Counted from the stretch's first letter, positions 25,380 through 34,195 are shown. The stretch is 64,000 nucleotides of DNA from Streptomyces sp. ML-6 (GCF_030116705.1 NZ_JAOTIK010000001.1:1445001-1509000); one strand, 5' to 3'. Notes: generated from the letters alone by a model not told the origin. Translations and numbers: made by a program.

Positions 25380-25425
25380 GCACCGCGGCCGGACACGCTC
25401 GTGCGAGCGTGTCCGGCCGCGGTGC
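25380..25425. terminator. 22-bp perfect hairpin, bidirectional terminator
   Basis: Arms 25380-25401 and 25404-25425 are exact complements with a 2-base centre, between convergent tyrS (ends 25365) and the GlsB-family gene (ends 25440). No U-tract. Confidence 0.92.
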
Positions 25426-25439
25426 GTCGTACGGGTGGT

Positions 25440-25715
25440 TCAGGCCTTCCGTCTGGTGCCGCGGATCGAGGTCCACAGCATGTCGCCGACCCCGACGACG
25501 ACCACGGCGCCGATCAGCTGGAACAGGTGGCGCATCCAGTCGATGCCCTTGGTTTCGTTCACACCGAGCCAGGTGGCGACCGCGTTGCCGAGGACGCTGC
25601 CGATGATGCCGAAGATGGTTGTCAGCCAGAGGGGGATGTTCTGTTTGCCGGGCAGGATCGCCTTCGCGATCAGACCGAGCACCAGCCCCACGATGATTGC
25701 CCACAGCCAGCCCAT
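25440..25715 (-). CDS. GlsB/YeaQ/YmgE-family stress membrane protein
   Basis: A 91-residue, three-helix membrane protein of the transglycosylase-associated (YeaQ/YmgE/GlsB) family. The glycine-zipper helices MGWLWAIIVGLVLGLIAKAI, PLWLTTIFGIIGSVLGN and HLFQLIGAVVVVGVGDML are clear. Members are general-stress envelope proteins without known enzymatic activity. The ATG at 25715 has an excellent GAGGAGG 5 bases upstream; the longer in-frame extension (to 25817) is Arg/Pro junk and was rejected. Convergent with tyrS. Confidence 0.92.
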   Translation of the reverse strand: MGWLWAIIVGLVLGLIAKAILPGKQNIPLWLTTIFGIIGSVLGNAVATWLGVNETKGIDWMRHLFQLIGAVVVVGVGDMLWTSIRGTRRKA

Positions 25716-25955
25716 GTCGCCTCCTCGTGCGACGCGATGTCGCGCATGTCCCGCCCAGTGTCGGCCTGCGGGGCGCCGCCCGCACCTCGGGGGAGCCCGG
25801 ACGTGCGGCACGGGCACCGGTATGCACGAACGGGGCGTGCCCCGGTCTCGAAGCCGTCGCGGGCCGGGCGTACCGTGGATGTGGTCCGGTCCGGGAGCGG
25901 CCGGTGCGGGAAATGAGGTGCCCCGGTCCGCCGGTGTCGGGGGAAGGGTGGAGAC

Positions 25956-26324
25956 GTGATGCGGAAGCGGAGCGGCGACGAGGTCTTCCGGATCACGGGG
26001 GCCCGGCAGGGACTCGCGGACGATGTGCGCGGCAGGCAGCGGCGCTATGTGATCTCGATGTCCGTGCGGACGGTTTCGGTGATCCTGGCCGCCGTGCTGT
26101 GGAACGTCGAACGGTACGTCGCGATCGTGGCCCTGGTGCTCGGTGTCCTGCTCCCCTACGTGGCGGTGGTCATCGCCAACGCGGGGCGGGAGAACACCCC
26201 TTCGCTCCCCTCGACCTTCGTACCGACGCCGATGCGGCCGGTCCTCGACGCGGCGCCGGTGTCCGGCGGCACGGCCCCCGGCCCGAAAAGTGATGAAACG
26301 CCCCGTGGTGCCGGATCGGCGTGA
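25956..26324 (+). CDS. DUF3099-family membrane protein
   Basis: A 122-residue protein of the actinobacterial DUF3099 family. The diagnostic N terminus is FRITGARQGLADDVRGRQRRYVISMSVR, followed by two membrane helices (about 35-53 and 57-75) and a Pro/Ser/Ala-rich cytoplasmic tail. No function is known. The start could be GTG 25956 or ATG 25959; the G-rich ribosome site (GGGTGGAG) fits either poorly. Stands alone between the divergent GlsB gene and a downstream terminator. Confidence 0.85.
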   Translation: MMRKRSGDEVFRITGARQGLADDVRGRQRRYVISMSVRTVSVILAAVLWNVERYVAIVALVLGVLLPYVAVVIANAGRENTPSLPSTFVPTPMRPVLDAAPVSGGTAPGPKSDETPRGAGSA

Positions 26325-26454
26325 GCCCGGCCGGGGCGGGTCTCACCGAATCCTCAAGAGAACCTCAGATCAATCATGAAGTTCCGGTGCACCGCACCCC
26401 GGTGTGCGTGACATACTGCGTAGGCGCTCCGCATCCCCCGTCGGAGCGACAGAC

Positions 26455-26497
26455 CGACGCCGGGCAGCTCCCCCCGTGGCTGCTCGGCGTCGCTTTT
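26455..26497 (+). terminator. intrinsic terminator or attenuator
   Basis: A 14-bp stem (26455-26468 / 26479-26492, one G-T pair) with a C-rich loop is followed by CTTTTC. A second hairpin (26425-26431 / 26442-26448) precedes it. It can terminate the DUF3099 transcript 130 bases after its stop. Confidence 0.7.
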
Positions 26498-26551
26498 CTC
26501 CGGCACGGGGTGACATGGACGGCCGGGGAACGGCGGTCCGGCGGCACCGCC

Positions 26552-26557
26552 TAGGGT
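26552..26557 (+). promoter_or_regulatory. -10 box TAGGGT for a leaderless gene
   Basis: TAGGGT (TANNNT) ends 7 bases before the GTG at 26565, which has no Shine-Dalgarno sequence. This is the usual geometry of a leaderless actinobacterial transcript. I see no clear -35. Confidence 0.5.
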
Positions 26558-26564
26558 TGAGTCC

Positions 26565-26822
26565 GTGAACTCCCCTGACACCGCGGCCGATGATGCCGCG
26601 CCCATCTGTTCCGCCAAGGGCTGCCGGGCCGACGCCGTGTGGGTGCTCGCCTGGAACAACCCGAAGCTGCACACCCCGGAGCGTCGCAAGACCTGGCTGG
26701 CCTGCGAGGAGCACCGGGAGCACCTCTCCTCGTTCCTCGGCGTCCGCGGTTTCCTCAAGGATGTGGTGACGCTGGCGGAGTGGGAGTCCGGCGGACCGGA
26801 ATCGGGTGGCGCCCGGGGCTAG
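26565..26822 (+). CDS. small cysteine/histidine protein, conserved hypothetical
   Basis: An 85-residue soluble protein of unknown function. A possible zinc site is formed by ICSAKGC near the N terminus and the downstream ACEEHREH. The central segment ADAVWVLAWNNPKLHTPERRKTW looks structured and conserved. The C terminus is Gly/Ser-rich. Start is GTG 26565, probably leaderless. It is convergent with moaA, 52 bases away. Similar small proteins are widespread in Streptomyces, in my recollection, but unnamed. Confidence 0.75.
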   Translation: MNSPDTAADDAAPICSAKGCRADAVWVLAWNNPKLHTPERRKTWLACEEHREHLSSFLGVRGFLKDVVTLAEWESGGPESGGARG

Positions 26823-26874
26823 TTTCCCGCCCGCCGCACGGTCCGGGCGGGTGGCGCCGCTCCCGGCGGAGGGG

Positions 26875-27864
26875 TTATCCGCCGATCGCCGACATGGGCC
26901 GGTCCGGCTGGAGGAAAGAGGGGTCGTCCAGTCCCGATCCGGCTTTCTTCCCCCACATCGCCTCCGTCCAGATCCGGGCGATCTCCTCGTCGGGCGCGCC
27001 CGAGCGCAGGGCGCCGCGCAGGTCCGTCTCCTCCCGGGCGAAGAGGCAGGTGCGGACCTGTCCGTCGGCGGTGAGTCTGGTCCGGTCGCAGGCCCGGCAG
27101 AAGGGGCGGGTGACGGAGGCGATGACCCCGACCCGGTGCGGTCCGCCGTCGACGATCCAGCGCTCCGCGGGGGCGGAGCCGCGCTCCGTGGCGCCCTCCT
27201 CGGTGAGGGTGAAGCGGGTGCGCAGCGACTGGAGGATGTCACCCGCCGTGATCATGCCGTCGCGTTTCCAGCCGTGCTGGGCGTCGAGCGGCATCTGCTC
27301 GATGAAGCGGAGCTCGTAGTCGTGCTCGACGGCCCAGGCGAGCAGCTCGGGGGCCTCGTCGTCGTTGAGTCCCGGCATGAGGACGGTGTTGACCTTGACC
27401 GGGGCGAGTCCGGCGTCGCGGGCGGCTTCGAGGCCGGCCAGTACGTCGTGGAGGCGGTCGCGGCGGGTGAGCGCCTTGAAGGTCTCGGGGCGCAGGGTGT
27501 CCAGCGAGACGTTGACCCGGTCGAGTCCCGCCGCCCTGAGCGCGGCGGCGGTGCGCTTCAGTCCGATGCCGTTGGTGGTGAGCGACATCCTGGGGCGCGG
27601 GTCCAGGGCCGCGCACCGCTCGACGACGGAGACCAGGCCGGGGCGCAGCAGCGGCTCGCCGCCGGTGAACCGGACCTCGGTGATGCCCAGCCGGGTGACG
27701 GCGATGCGGATCAGCCGGACGATCTCGTCGTCGCTGAGCAGGTCGGGCTTGGCCAGCCACTGCAGGCCCTCCTCGGGCATGCAGTACGTGCATCGGAGGT
27801 TGCACCGGTCGGTCAGTGAGACGCGCAGGTCGGTGGCGACCCTGCCGTAGGTGTCGATGAGCAT
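26875..27864 (-). CDS. moaA: GTP 3',8-cyclase, molybdopterin synthesis
   Basis: A 329-residue radical-SAM enzyme that converts GTP to 3',8-cyclo-GTP, the first step of molybdenum-cofactor synthesis. The N-terminal cluster is C21-x3-C25-x2-C28 in DRCNLRCTYC, followed by the SAM-binding GGEPLLRPG. The C-terminal cluster ligands lie in RPFCRACDRTRLTADGQ and RTCLF. The protein ends in the conserved Gly-Gly (SAIGG) needed for activity. The ATG at 27864 has GGGGGAGGGGG upstream; longer frames to 28293 were rejected. No other moa gene is adjacent. Confidence 0.96.
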   Translation of the reverse strand: MLIDTYGRVATDLRVSLTDRCNLRCTYCMPEEGLQWLAKPDLLSDDEIVRLIRIAVTRLGITEVRFTGGEPLLRPGLVSVVERCAALDPRPRMSLTTNGIGLKRTAAALRAAGLDRVNVSLDTLRPETFKALTRRDRLHDVLAGLEAARDAGLAPVKVNTVLMPGLNDDEAPELLAWAVEHDYELRFIEQMPLDAQHGWKRDGMITAGDILQSLRTRFTLTEEGATERGSAPAERWIVDGGPHRVGVIASVTRPFCRACDRTRLTADGQVRTCLFAREETDLRGALRSGAPDEEIARIWTEAMWGKKAGSGLDDPSFLQPDRPMSAIGG

Positions 27865-27988
27865 GTGACCCCCTCCCCCGGTGGCTTTCCGGTGCCGTTC
27901 CCGGGTGTCCGGGCGGCGGTTCCGGCCGGCTCCTCCGAGCCTACGCGAGAGCGGTGACATCGAGGGGGCCCGTAAGCCACGAGGAGCG

Positions 27989-28026
27989 GCACGGCCGTGT
28001 CGTAGGGTCCTACGACACGGCCGTGC
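27989..28026 (-). terminator. perfect 18-bp hairpin after the symporter operon
   Basis: Arms 27989-28006 and 28009-28026 are exact complements with a 2-base centre, 12 bases beyond the symporter stop and ~125 bases upstream of moaA. No U-tract. Confidence 0.9.
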
Positions 28027-28037
28027 GCGGTGTTCGT

Positions 28038-29678
28038 TCAGTGTGCTCCGACGCCGGTGAGGGACTTGACCTCCAGCTCGGCGTACTTGCCCTTGTCCGG
28101 TTCCTCCTTCGAGAGGAGGGAGCCGATCCAGCCGAGCAGGAAGCCCAGCGGGATGGAGATCAGGCCGGGGTTCTCCAGCGGGAACCAGGCGAAGTCGACG
28201 CCCTTGAACATCGAGGTCTTCGGGTTGCCGGAGACGACCGGTGAGAACAGCACCAGGATCACCGAGCTCGCCAGACCGCCGTAGATCGACCACAGTGCGC
28301 CCTGGGTGGTGAACCGTTTCCAGAAGAGGCTGTAGAGGATGGTCGGCAGGTTGGCGGAGGCGGCGACGGCGAAGGCCAGTGCCACGAGCCCGGCGACGTT
28401 CATGTCGCGGGCGAAGGCGCCCAGGACGATCGCGACCGCGCCGATGAGGACGGTGGCCCAGCGGGCGGCCCGCATCTCCTCCTTCTCGGTGGCCTTCCCC
28501 CCGCGGATGACGTTGGCGTAGATGTCGTGGGCGAAGGAGGACGAGGAGGCGAGGGTGAGCCCGGCGACGACGGCGAGGATGGTGGCGAAGGCGACGGCGG
28601 AGATCACGGCGAGCAGCACGGCGCCGCCGGTGGAGCCGACCCCGCCGAGGTATTCGGCGAGTTGCGGGGCTGCGGCGTTGCCGGCCGGGTTCTTGGCCTT
28701 GATCTCGGCCGGGCCGATCAGGGCCGCGGCGCCGAAGCCGAGCGCGATCGTCATCAGGTAGAACGCGCCGATGATGCCGATGGCCCAGTTGACGGACTTC
28801 CGGGCGGCCTTGGCGGTCGGCACCGTGTAGAAGCGGATCAGGATGTGCGGCAGGCCGGCGGTGCCGAGGACGAGTGCGATGCCGAGGGAGAGGAAGTCCA
28901 GCTTCGAAGTGCCGGTGACGCCGTACTTGAGGCCGGGTTCCAGGAATGCCGCTCCGTGGCCGCTCTTCGCGGCGGCCGTGCCCAGCAGGTCGGAGATGTT
29001 GAAGTCGAACTTCAGCAGCACCAGGAAGGTCATCAGCAGGGCGCCCGCGATCAGCAGGACGGCCTTCACCATCTGCACCCAGGTGGTGCCCTTCATGCCG
29101 CCGATGGTGACGTACACGATCATCAGTACGCCGACCAGGGAGACGATGAGGATCTTGCCGGCGTCGCTGGTGATGCCGAGGAGGAGGGCGACCAGGACGC
29201 CCGCGCCCGCCATCTGCGCCAGCAGGTAGAAGATCGAGACGACGATGGTGGAGACCCCGGCGGCGGTGCGGACCGGGCGCTGGCGCATCCGGTAGGCGAG
29301 GACGTCGCCCATCGTGTAGCGGCCCGAGTTGCGCAGTGGTTCGGCGACCAGCAGCAGGGCCACCAGCCAGGCGACGAGGAAGCCGATGGAGTACAGGAAG
29401 CCGTCGTAGCCGAAGAGGGCGATGGCGCCGGCGATGCCGAGGAACGAGGCCGCCGACATGTAGTCGCCGGAGACCGCGAGTCCGTTCTGGAAGGCGGTGA
29501 ACTGGCGGCCGCCCGCGTAGAAGTCGGCGGCGCTCCTGGTCTGGCGTCCGGCCCAGACGGTGATGCCCAGGGTCGCGGCGACGAACACGGCGAAGAGCGT
29601 GATGATCAGCGGCCGGTGCTCGGTGGTGGACGAGGCGGCCAGCTGGAGGACGTGGTGCGAGGGGTACGCGGTGCTCAT
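28038..29678 (-). CDS. solute:sodium symporter, acetate/monocarboxylate (ActP/MctC) type
   Basis: A 546-residue SSS-family symporter with about 13 helices. It has the ActP-type N terminus GRQTRSAADFYAGGRQFTAFQNGLA and SGDYMSAASFLGIAG, plus the sodium-site helix regions. It should take up acetate or other short monocarboxylates with Na+ or H+. Its ATG (29678) overlaps the stop of the DUF485 gene by ATGA; an ActP/DUF485 (YjcG/YjcH) pair is the standard arrangement. An alternative frame extends to 30248 but is only the DUF485 shadow. It ends 12 bases before a perfect terminator. Confidence 0.94.
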   Translation of the reverse strand: MSTAYPSHHVLQLAASSTTEHRPLIITLFAVFVAATLGITVWAGRQTRSAADFYAGGRQFTAFQNGLAVSGDYMSAASFLGIAGAIALFGYDGFLYSIGFLVAWLVALLLVAEPLRNSGRYTMGDVLAYRMRQRPVRTAAGVSTIVVSIFYLLAQMAGAGVLVALLLGITSDAGKILIVSLVGVLMIVYVTIGGMKGTTWVQMVKAVLLIAGALLMTFLVLLKFDFNISDLLGTAAAKSGHGAAFLEPGLKYGVTGTSKLDFLSLGIALVLGTAGLPHILIRFYTVPTAKAARKSVNWAIGIIGAFYLMTIALGFGAAALIGPAEIKAKNPAGNAAAPQLAEYLGGVGSTGGAVLLAVISAVAFATILAVVAGLTLASSSSFAHDIYANVIRGGKATEKEEMRAARWATVLIGAVAIVLGAFARDMNVAGLVALAFAVAASANLPTILYSLFWKRFTTQGALWSIYGGLASSVILVLFSPVVSGNPKTSMFKGVDFAWFPLENPGLISIPLGFLLGWIGSLLSKEEPDKGKYAELEVKSLTGVGAH

Positions 29679-30043
29679 GCGTCGGCCTCCATGCGGGACT
29701 TGATCGCCTCGGCCTTCGGGTCGAGCTTCGCCGCGGCGTGGCGCGCGTAGAACCAGGCGATGAGGAAGGTGGTGGCGAACTGGGCGAGACCGAACACGAA
29801 GGCCACGTTGATGTTGCCGTACACCTTGGTGCCCATGAAGCCGCCCGCGTAGTTGGACAGCAGCACGTACAGCAGGTACCAGAGGACGAAGGCGACGGTC
29901 AGCGGGAAGGCGAACGAGCGGTGGGTGCGGCGCAGTTCGCCGAACTCCGCGCTCTCCTGCGTCTCGAGGAACGCCTCGGTCGTGGGCCGGGTGGGGCGGG
30001 TGTCCGTACTGCCCTCGGGCGGCGGCGGTGCATCGGTAGCCAC
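29675..30043 (-). CDS. DUF485 small membrane protein, symporter partner
   Basis: A 122-residue DUF485 (YjcH-like) protein with a disordered N terminus and two membrane helices (about 55-78 and 88-110), around RTHRSFAFPLTVAFVLWYL and FGLAQFATTFLIAWFYARHA. It is the usual companion of ActP-type symporters and is translationally coupled to one here. I take GTG 30043 (VATDAPPPP) as start because GAGGAG lies 6 bases upstream; the frame runs on to 30190 with low-complexity sequence. Confidence 0.9.
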   Translation of the reverse strand: MATDAPPPPEGSTDTRPTRPTTEAFLETQESAEFGELRRTHRSFAFPLTVAFVLWYLLYVLLSNYAGGFMGTKVYGNINVAFVFGLAQFATTFLIAWFYARHAAAKLDPKAEAIKSRMEADA

Positions 30044-30351
30044 GGAATCTCCTCGCGACGCGGGTGCGGTGGGGTGGGTGACGGTCGGTCTCATCGGGAA
30101 GGCCGGGTGCCGGGGTGCGAAGTCCCTTCCCGGCAGGGGCGGGAGCGCTCTCCCGGTCATGGGCACGGAGGGTGCCGCGGGGCGGTTCACCGCGTACGCG
30201 TACTTCTCCTGCCGCTTCCTGCCGCCGTCCGGTCGAATCCGTTACCACGAACTCATTGATGAGCGGGGATGATCAGCGATAACTTCACACGTCATGTACG
30301 CGACCGGCCACATCCGTGCCGGTCGCCCGGCACGGATGATGTGGAGACCCC
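30044..30351. other. 308-base divergent promoter region
   Basis: Separates the symporter operon (minus) from the secreted subtilase (plus). No ORF is credible. The AT-richer part around 30235-30300 (CGTTACCACG, GATAACTTCACACGTCATG) is the best place for the protease promoter. The last 40 bases form the hairpin annotated separately. Confidence 0.55.
30311..30338 (+). promoter_or_regulatory. 12-bp hairpin next to the protease ribosome site
   Basis: CATCCGTGCCGG (30311-30322), loop TCGC, CCGGCACGGATG (30327-30338), a perfect stem that ends 2 bases before the ribosome site GTGGAG (30341-30346). It could stabilise the message, mask the ribosome site, or be a repressor palindrome. Which of these applies cannot be told from sequence alone. 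Confidence 0.6.
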
Positions 30352-31887
30352 ATGGCTCAGCTGGGATCCAGACGGACGCGCGCACTGACATTGCCCGTCG
30401 GGCTGGCCCTCACCGCCTCGCTCGGCTTCCTCCCCGCGGGTGCCGCCTCCGCCGCACCGGTGGACGCGCAGCCCTCGGCGACGGTGTCGACGGACGGCCC
30501 GAAGCTCTCCTACGTGGTCAACACGCGGGGCAACCACGGCACGGTCAAGCAGGTGAAGAAGGCGATAGTCCGGGCCGGTGGCACGGTGGTGGTCGCCTAC
30601 GAGCAGATCGGCGTCATCGTCGCCCACTCGCAGAACCCGGACTTCGCGAAGACGATCCGCCGGGTCAAGGGCGTGGATTCGGCGGGGGCCACCCGCACCA
30701 ACCCCATCGTCCCGCAGGCCACCACGGACACCGGGGACGAGCAGCCGCTCACCGCCGCCCAGGCGAAGGGCGCGGCGGCGCGGGCGACGGCGGGCCAGGA
30801 CCCGATGGAGCCCCTGCAGTGGGACCTGCCCGCCATCAAGGCGGACCAGGCGCACAAGAAGACGCTGGGCAGCAGCAAGGTCACGGTCGCGGTCATCGAC
30901 ACGGGCGTCGACGACACCCACCCGGACCTGGCGCCGAACTTCGACCGCGGGGCCTCGGCGAGCTGTGTCTCCGGGGCACCGGACACCACGGACGGCGCCT
31001 GGCGCCCGAAGGCCGGCGAGAGCGACCACGGCACGCACGTGGCGGGCACCATCGCCGCCGCGAAGAACGGCGTCGGCGTGACGGGCGTGGCGCCGGGGGT
31101 GAAGGTCGCCGGCATCAAGGTGGCGAACCCGGACGGCTTCTTCTACACCGAGTCGATCGTCTGCAGCTTCGTCTGGGCCGCCGAGCACGGGGTCGACGTC
31201 ACCAACAACAGCTATTACACCGACCCGTGGATGTTCAACTGCAAGGAGGACGAGGACCAGGGCGCCCTGGTCGAGGCCGTCGCCCGGGCCACGCGGTACG
31301 CGGAGCGCAAGGGCGCGGTCAACGTAGCCTCGGCCGGCAACAGCGCCTTCGACCTGGCCTCCGACGCGATCGAGGACACGACCAGCCCGAACGACACCGA
31401 GGCGGTCACCCGCACGATCGACCCGAGCGAGTGCCTCGACATCCCGGCGATGCTGCCGGGCGTGGTGACGGTCTCCGCGACCGGTGCCAAGGGCCTGAAG
31501 TCCTCGTACTCGAACTACGGGAACGGCGTCATCGACGTGGCGGCCCCGGGCGGTGACTCCACGGTCTACCAGACGCCCGCCCCGCCGGCCACGAGCGGTC
31601 TGATCCTGTCCACGCTGCCGGGCGGCAAGTACGGCTACAAGGCCGGTACGTCGATGGCCTCCCCGCACGTCGCGGGTGTCGCGGCCCTGATCAAGTCGAA
31701 GCACCCGTACGCGCCGGCGGCCGCGGTGAAGGCGCTGCTGCTCGCGCAGGCCGACGCCACCGCGTGCGGCGAGCCGTACGACATCGACGGCGACGGCACG
31801 ATCGACGCCGTCTGCGAGGGCGGCAAGAACCGCAACGGCTTCTACGGCGCCGGTGTGGTGAACGCGCTGAACGCGGTCCGCTGGTAG
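30352..31887 (+). CDS. secreted S8-family serine protease (subtilase)
   Basis: A 511-residue exported subtilase. Signal peptide 1-~35 (ALTLPVGLALTASLGFLPAG then an AxA site). An inhibitor-I9-like propeptide lies around 50-110 (LSYVVNTRGNHGTVKQVKKA). The catalytic triad is Asp183 (VIDTGVDDTHPDL), His226 (SDHGTHVAGT) and Ser434 (GTSMASPHVAG), and the oxyanion Asn is in ASAGNSAFD. The DIDGDGTID stretch near the C terminus could bind calcium. It should degrade extracellular protein during growth or development. The ATG at 30352 has GTGGAG 5 bases upstream. Ends at a hairpin. Confidence 0.95.
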   Translation: MAQLGSRRTRALTLPVGLALTASLGFLPAGAASAAPVDAQPSATVSTDGPKLSYVVNTRGNHGTVKQVKKAIVRAGGTVVVAYEQIGVIVAHSQNPDFAKTIRRVKGVDSAGATRTNPIVPQATTDTGDEQPLTAAQAKGAAARATAGQDPMEPLQWDLPAIKADQAHKKTLGSSKVTVAVIDTGVDDTHPDLAPNFDRGASASCVSGAPDTTDGAWRPKAGESDHGTHVAGTIAAAKNGVGVTGVAPGVKVAGIKVANPDGFFYTESIVCSFVWAAEHGVDVTNNSYYTDPWMFNCKEDEDQGALVEAVARATRYAERKGAVNVASAGNSAFDLASDAIEDTTSPNDTEAVTRTIDPSECLDIPAMLPGVVTVSATGAKGLKSSYSNYGNGVIDVAAPGGDSTVYQTPAPPATSGLILSTLPGGKYGYKAGTSMASPHVAGVAALIKSKHPYAPAAAVKALLLAQADATACGEPYDIDGDGTIDAVCEGGKNRNGFYGAGVVNALNAVRW

Positions 31888-31904
31888 CGGGAAGCGGCAC
31901 GAGG

Positions 31905-31937
31905 GGGAGGGTCCGGGGTCTTCGACCGGGCCCTCCC
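31905..31937 (+). terminator. hairpin after the subtilase gene
   Basis: A 12-bp stem (31905-31916 / 31926-31937, one G-T pair) with a 9-base loop, 17 bases after the stop codon. No U-tract. Confidence 0.75.
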
Positions 31938-31997
31938 GCCGTTCACCGGGGCCCGGAGCCCTTCCCCCGTGGTGGCACCCGGTGCCATAGTGCGGGG

Positions 31998-33434
31998 ATG
32001 AACCAGGTACGTGCATCCGGCATCGAACAGGCGTGGGCGGCGCTGGGCGGCGATCCCGCGCTGCTCGCCCGCATCGGGACGGCCGGTCGCGGCGGGGCGC
32101 TCCCCGCGCGGCTGCCCGTCATGGAGCTGGCCCGGTCCACCGTGGCGGTCTGCTCGCTGGCCGCCGCCGAACTGGCCGCCCGCCGGACCGGTGGCCCGGT
32201 GCCCCGGGTCCGGATCGACGACGGCGCGGTGGCGACGGCGTTCACCGGTGAGCGTCATCTGCGGATCGACGGGCGGGCGGCGACCACCTTCGCCCCGTTG
32301 TCCAGGTTCTGGCGCTCGGCGGACGGCTGGGTCCGTACGCATGCCAACTACCCGCATCACCGGGTCCGGTTGCTGGCCACGCTGGGGCTGCCCGGGGACA
32401 CCCCGGACGACGTCGCGGTGGCGGCGGTGGCCGCCTCGTTCGCCGGGCGCCGGAGCGAGGAGATCGAGCGGACGGTGTACGCGGCGGGCGGCCTGGCCGT
32501 GGCCGCCCGCACCCCGGCGCAGTGGGCGGCCGACCCGCAGGGCGCCGCCCTGGCGGGCACGCCGCTGGTGGCCGGGAAACGGCTCGACGACGCGCCGGTG
32601 CGCCGGACGGCGGCGCCCGGCGGCGAACCGGTGCTGCCCGCCGCCGGGTTGCGCGTACTGGACCTCACCCGGGTCATCGCCGGGCCCGTCGCCACCCGGA
32701 CCCTGGCGCTGCTCGGCGCGGACGTGCTGCGGATCGACTCGCCGAGGCTGCCGGAGAGTCCGGACGCGCACGGCGACACCGGTTTCGGGAAGCGGTCGGC
32801 GGACCTGGACCTCGACCGCCCTTCCGGCCGGGCCGCTCTCGACGCGTTGCTGGACGAGGCGGACGTGGTCGTGGTCGGGTACCGGCCGGGGGCGCTGGAC
32901 CGGTTCGGGCTGACGCCCCGGTCCCTGGCCGCGCGCAGGCCGGGGCTGGTCGTCGGACGGTTGTCGGCCTGGGGGTTTGCCGGCCCGTGGGCGGAGCGGC
33001 GCGGCTTCGACAGTCTGGTGCAGGTGGCCACGGGCATCGCCTCGGTCCAGGCCGGCCCGGAGGGCACGCCGGGTGCGCTGCCCGCGCAGGCGCTGGACCA
33101 CGGCACCGGCTATCTGCTGGCCGCCGCCGTGCTGCGGGCCCTGACCGAGCAACACGACGAGGGCGGCTCCCGGCTGGTCACGCTCTCGCTGGCCCGTACC
33201 GCCGCCTGGCTGCTCGACGAACTGCCCGCCCCGGCCCCGGAAGGCCCCGACTCCGGCGCCGACGGGGCTCACGATTCGTACGACCCGGAGAAGTGGCTCA
33301 CGGAGACGGACGGTCCGCTGGGCCGGCTGCGGCACGCGCTGCCGGCGGTCGCCTTCGACGGCTCCCCCGCGAACTGGTCGCGCCCGCCCGGCCCGCTGGG
33401 GGCGGACCGTCCGGACTGGCTCGCGGCCCGGTGA
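31998..33434 (+). CDS. CaiB/BaiF-type class III CoA-transferase
   Basis: A 478-residue protein with an internally placed CoA-transferase fold. The usual family N-terminal motif appears as LRVLDLTRVIAGPVATRTL at about residue 215, followed by LLGADVLRIDSP, the ADVVVVGYRPGALDRFGL block, and GFAGPWAERRGFDSLVQVATG, where Asp338 is the likely CoA-carrying residue. The ~210 residues before that are an extra domain common in actinobacterial members. It should move CoA between carboxylic acids; the substrate is unknown. The ATG at 31998 follows a weak GCGGGG. Convergent with the YhhN gene with only a few bases between. Confidence 0.88.
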   Translation: MNQVRASGIEQAWAALGGDPALLARIGTAGRGGALPARLPVMELARSTVAVCSLAAAELAARRTGGPVPRVRIDDGAVATAFTGERHLRIDGRAATTFAPLSRFWRSADGWVRTHANYPHHRVRLLATLGLPGDTPDDVAVAAVAASFAGRRSEEIERTVYAAGGLAVAARTPAQWAADPQGAALAGTPLVAGKRLDDAPVRRTAAPGGEPVLPAAGLRVLDLTRVIAGPVATRTLALLGADVLRIDSPRLPESPDAHGDTGFGKRSADLDLDRPSGRAALDALLDEADVVVVGYRPGALDRFGLTPRSLAARRPGLVVGRLSAWGFAGPWAERRGFDSLVQVATGIASVQAGPEGTPGALPAQALDHGTGYLLAAAVLRALTEQHDEGGSRLVTLSLARTAAWLLDELPAPAPEGPDSGADGAHDSYDPEKWLTETDGPLGRLRHALPAVAFDGSPANWSRPPGPLGADRPDWLAAR

Positions 33435-33439
33435 GCGCC

Positions 33440-34195
33440 CTAGCCCCGGGGCCCGTCCGCCGTGGTGCGGCCCGCCCGCTCCGGGGCGGGGGCGAGTGCC
33501 CCGGTGGTCAGCAGGTACTGCGCCGCGAGGTAGGTGAGCATGACCCAGAAGTCGGGGGCGGGCAGCTGCGGCCAGTCGGCGATCCCGGTGGCGATCAGCC
33601 CGTCGGAGAGCAGGAACAGCCCTCCGCCGACGGCCGCCCGCGTACCGAGGGCGCCGGCCCGGCACGCCATCGCCGTGAGCAGCATGCTGTAGCCGGCCAT
33701 CGGCACCCGCAGGTCCGCGGGCAGCCCGTTCCAGAGCAGCGCGACGAAGACGGTCAGGGCCACCGCGTACCCGAGCGCGGCCACCGGTGAGCTGTGGGCC
33801 CGCCCGAAGAGCCACAGGTAGCAGACGTGGCCGACGGCGAAGGAGCCCATCCCGACCAGGAAGGCCGGGTCGGAGTCGAGCAGCAGGAAGGTGTCGCCGC
33901 CCCAGCCGAACAGCAGCGCCGCGACGAGCAGCCGGGGCCCGCGCCGGGCGAGGGCGTACCCCGCCAGCAGCGGCATCAGCAGGGGTTTCGCGATCTGGTG
34001 GGCGAGCTCGATCCCGGCGAGCACGCCGATGAGGTCGACGGCGCAGGCCCCGAGGAACGCGAGGAGCAGCGGGCGCACGAGGCGGTCCCGGCGGCCCGCG
34101 CCGGCCTCGGCGTCGGCGTTCGTCCGGTCCGTGCTGCGGGGGTCCCGGCCGGGGGCGGTGTTCGTCCGGCGGTCCCGGTCGGCTTCGGCGCTCAT
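33440..34195 (-). CDS. YhhN/TMEM86-family lysoplasmalogenase-like membrane protein
   Basis: A 251-residue protein with about eight helices after a ~40-residue charged N terminus. The conserved acidic helix LFGWGGDTFLLLDSDPAFLVGMGSF and the second LSDGLIATGIADWPQ match the YhhN family, whose animal member TMEM86B hydrolyses the vinyl-ether bond of lysoplasmalogens. The ATG overlaps the stop of the sterol-desaturase-family gene by ATGA, so the two are coupled. Together they suggest breakdown of ether-type lipids, which is inference. The convergent neighbour is the CoA-transferase. Confidence 0.88.
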   Translation of the reverse strand: MSAEADRDRRTNTAPGRDPRSTDRTNADAEAGAGRRDRLVRPLLLAFLGACAVDLIGVLAGIELAHQIAKPLLMPLLAGYALARRGPRLLVAALLFGWGGDTFLLLDSDPAFLVGMGSFAVGHVCYLWLFGRAHSSPVAALGYAVALTVFVALLWNGLPADLRVPMAGYSMLLTAMACRAGALGTRAAVGGGLFLLSDGLIATGIADWPQLPAPDFWVMLTYLAAQYLLTTGALAPAPERAGRTTADGPRG

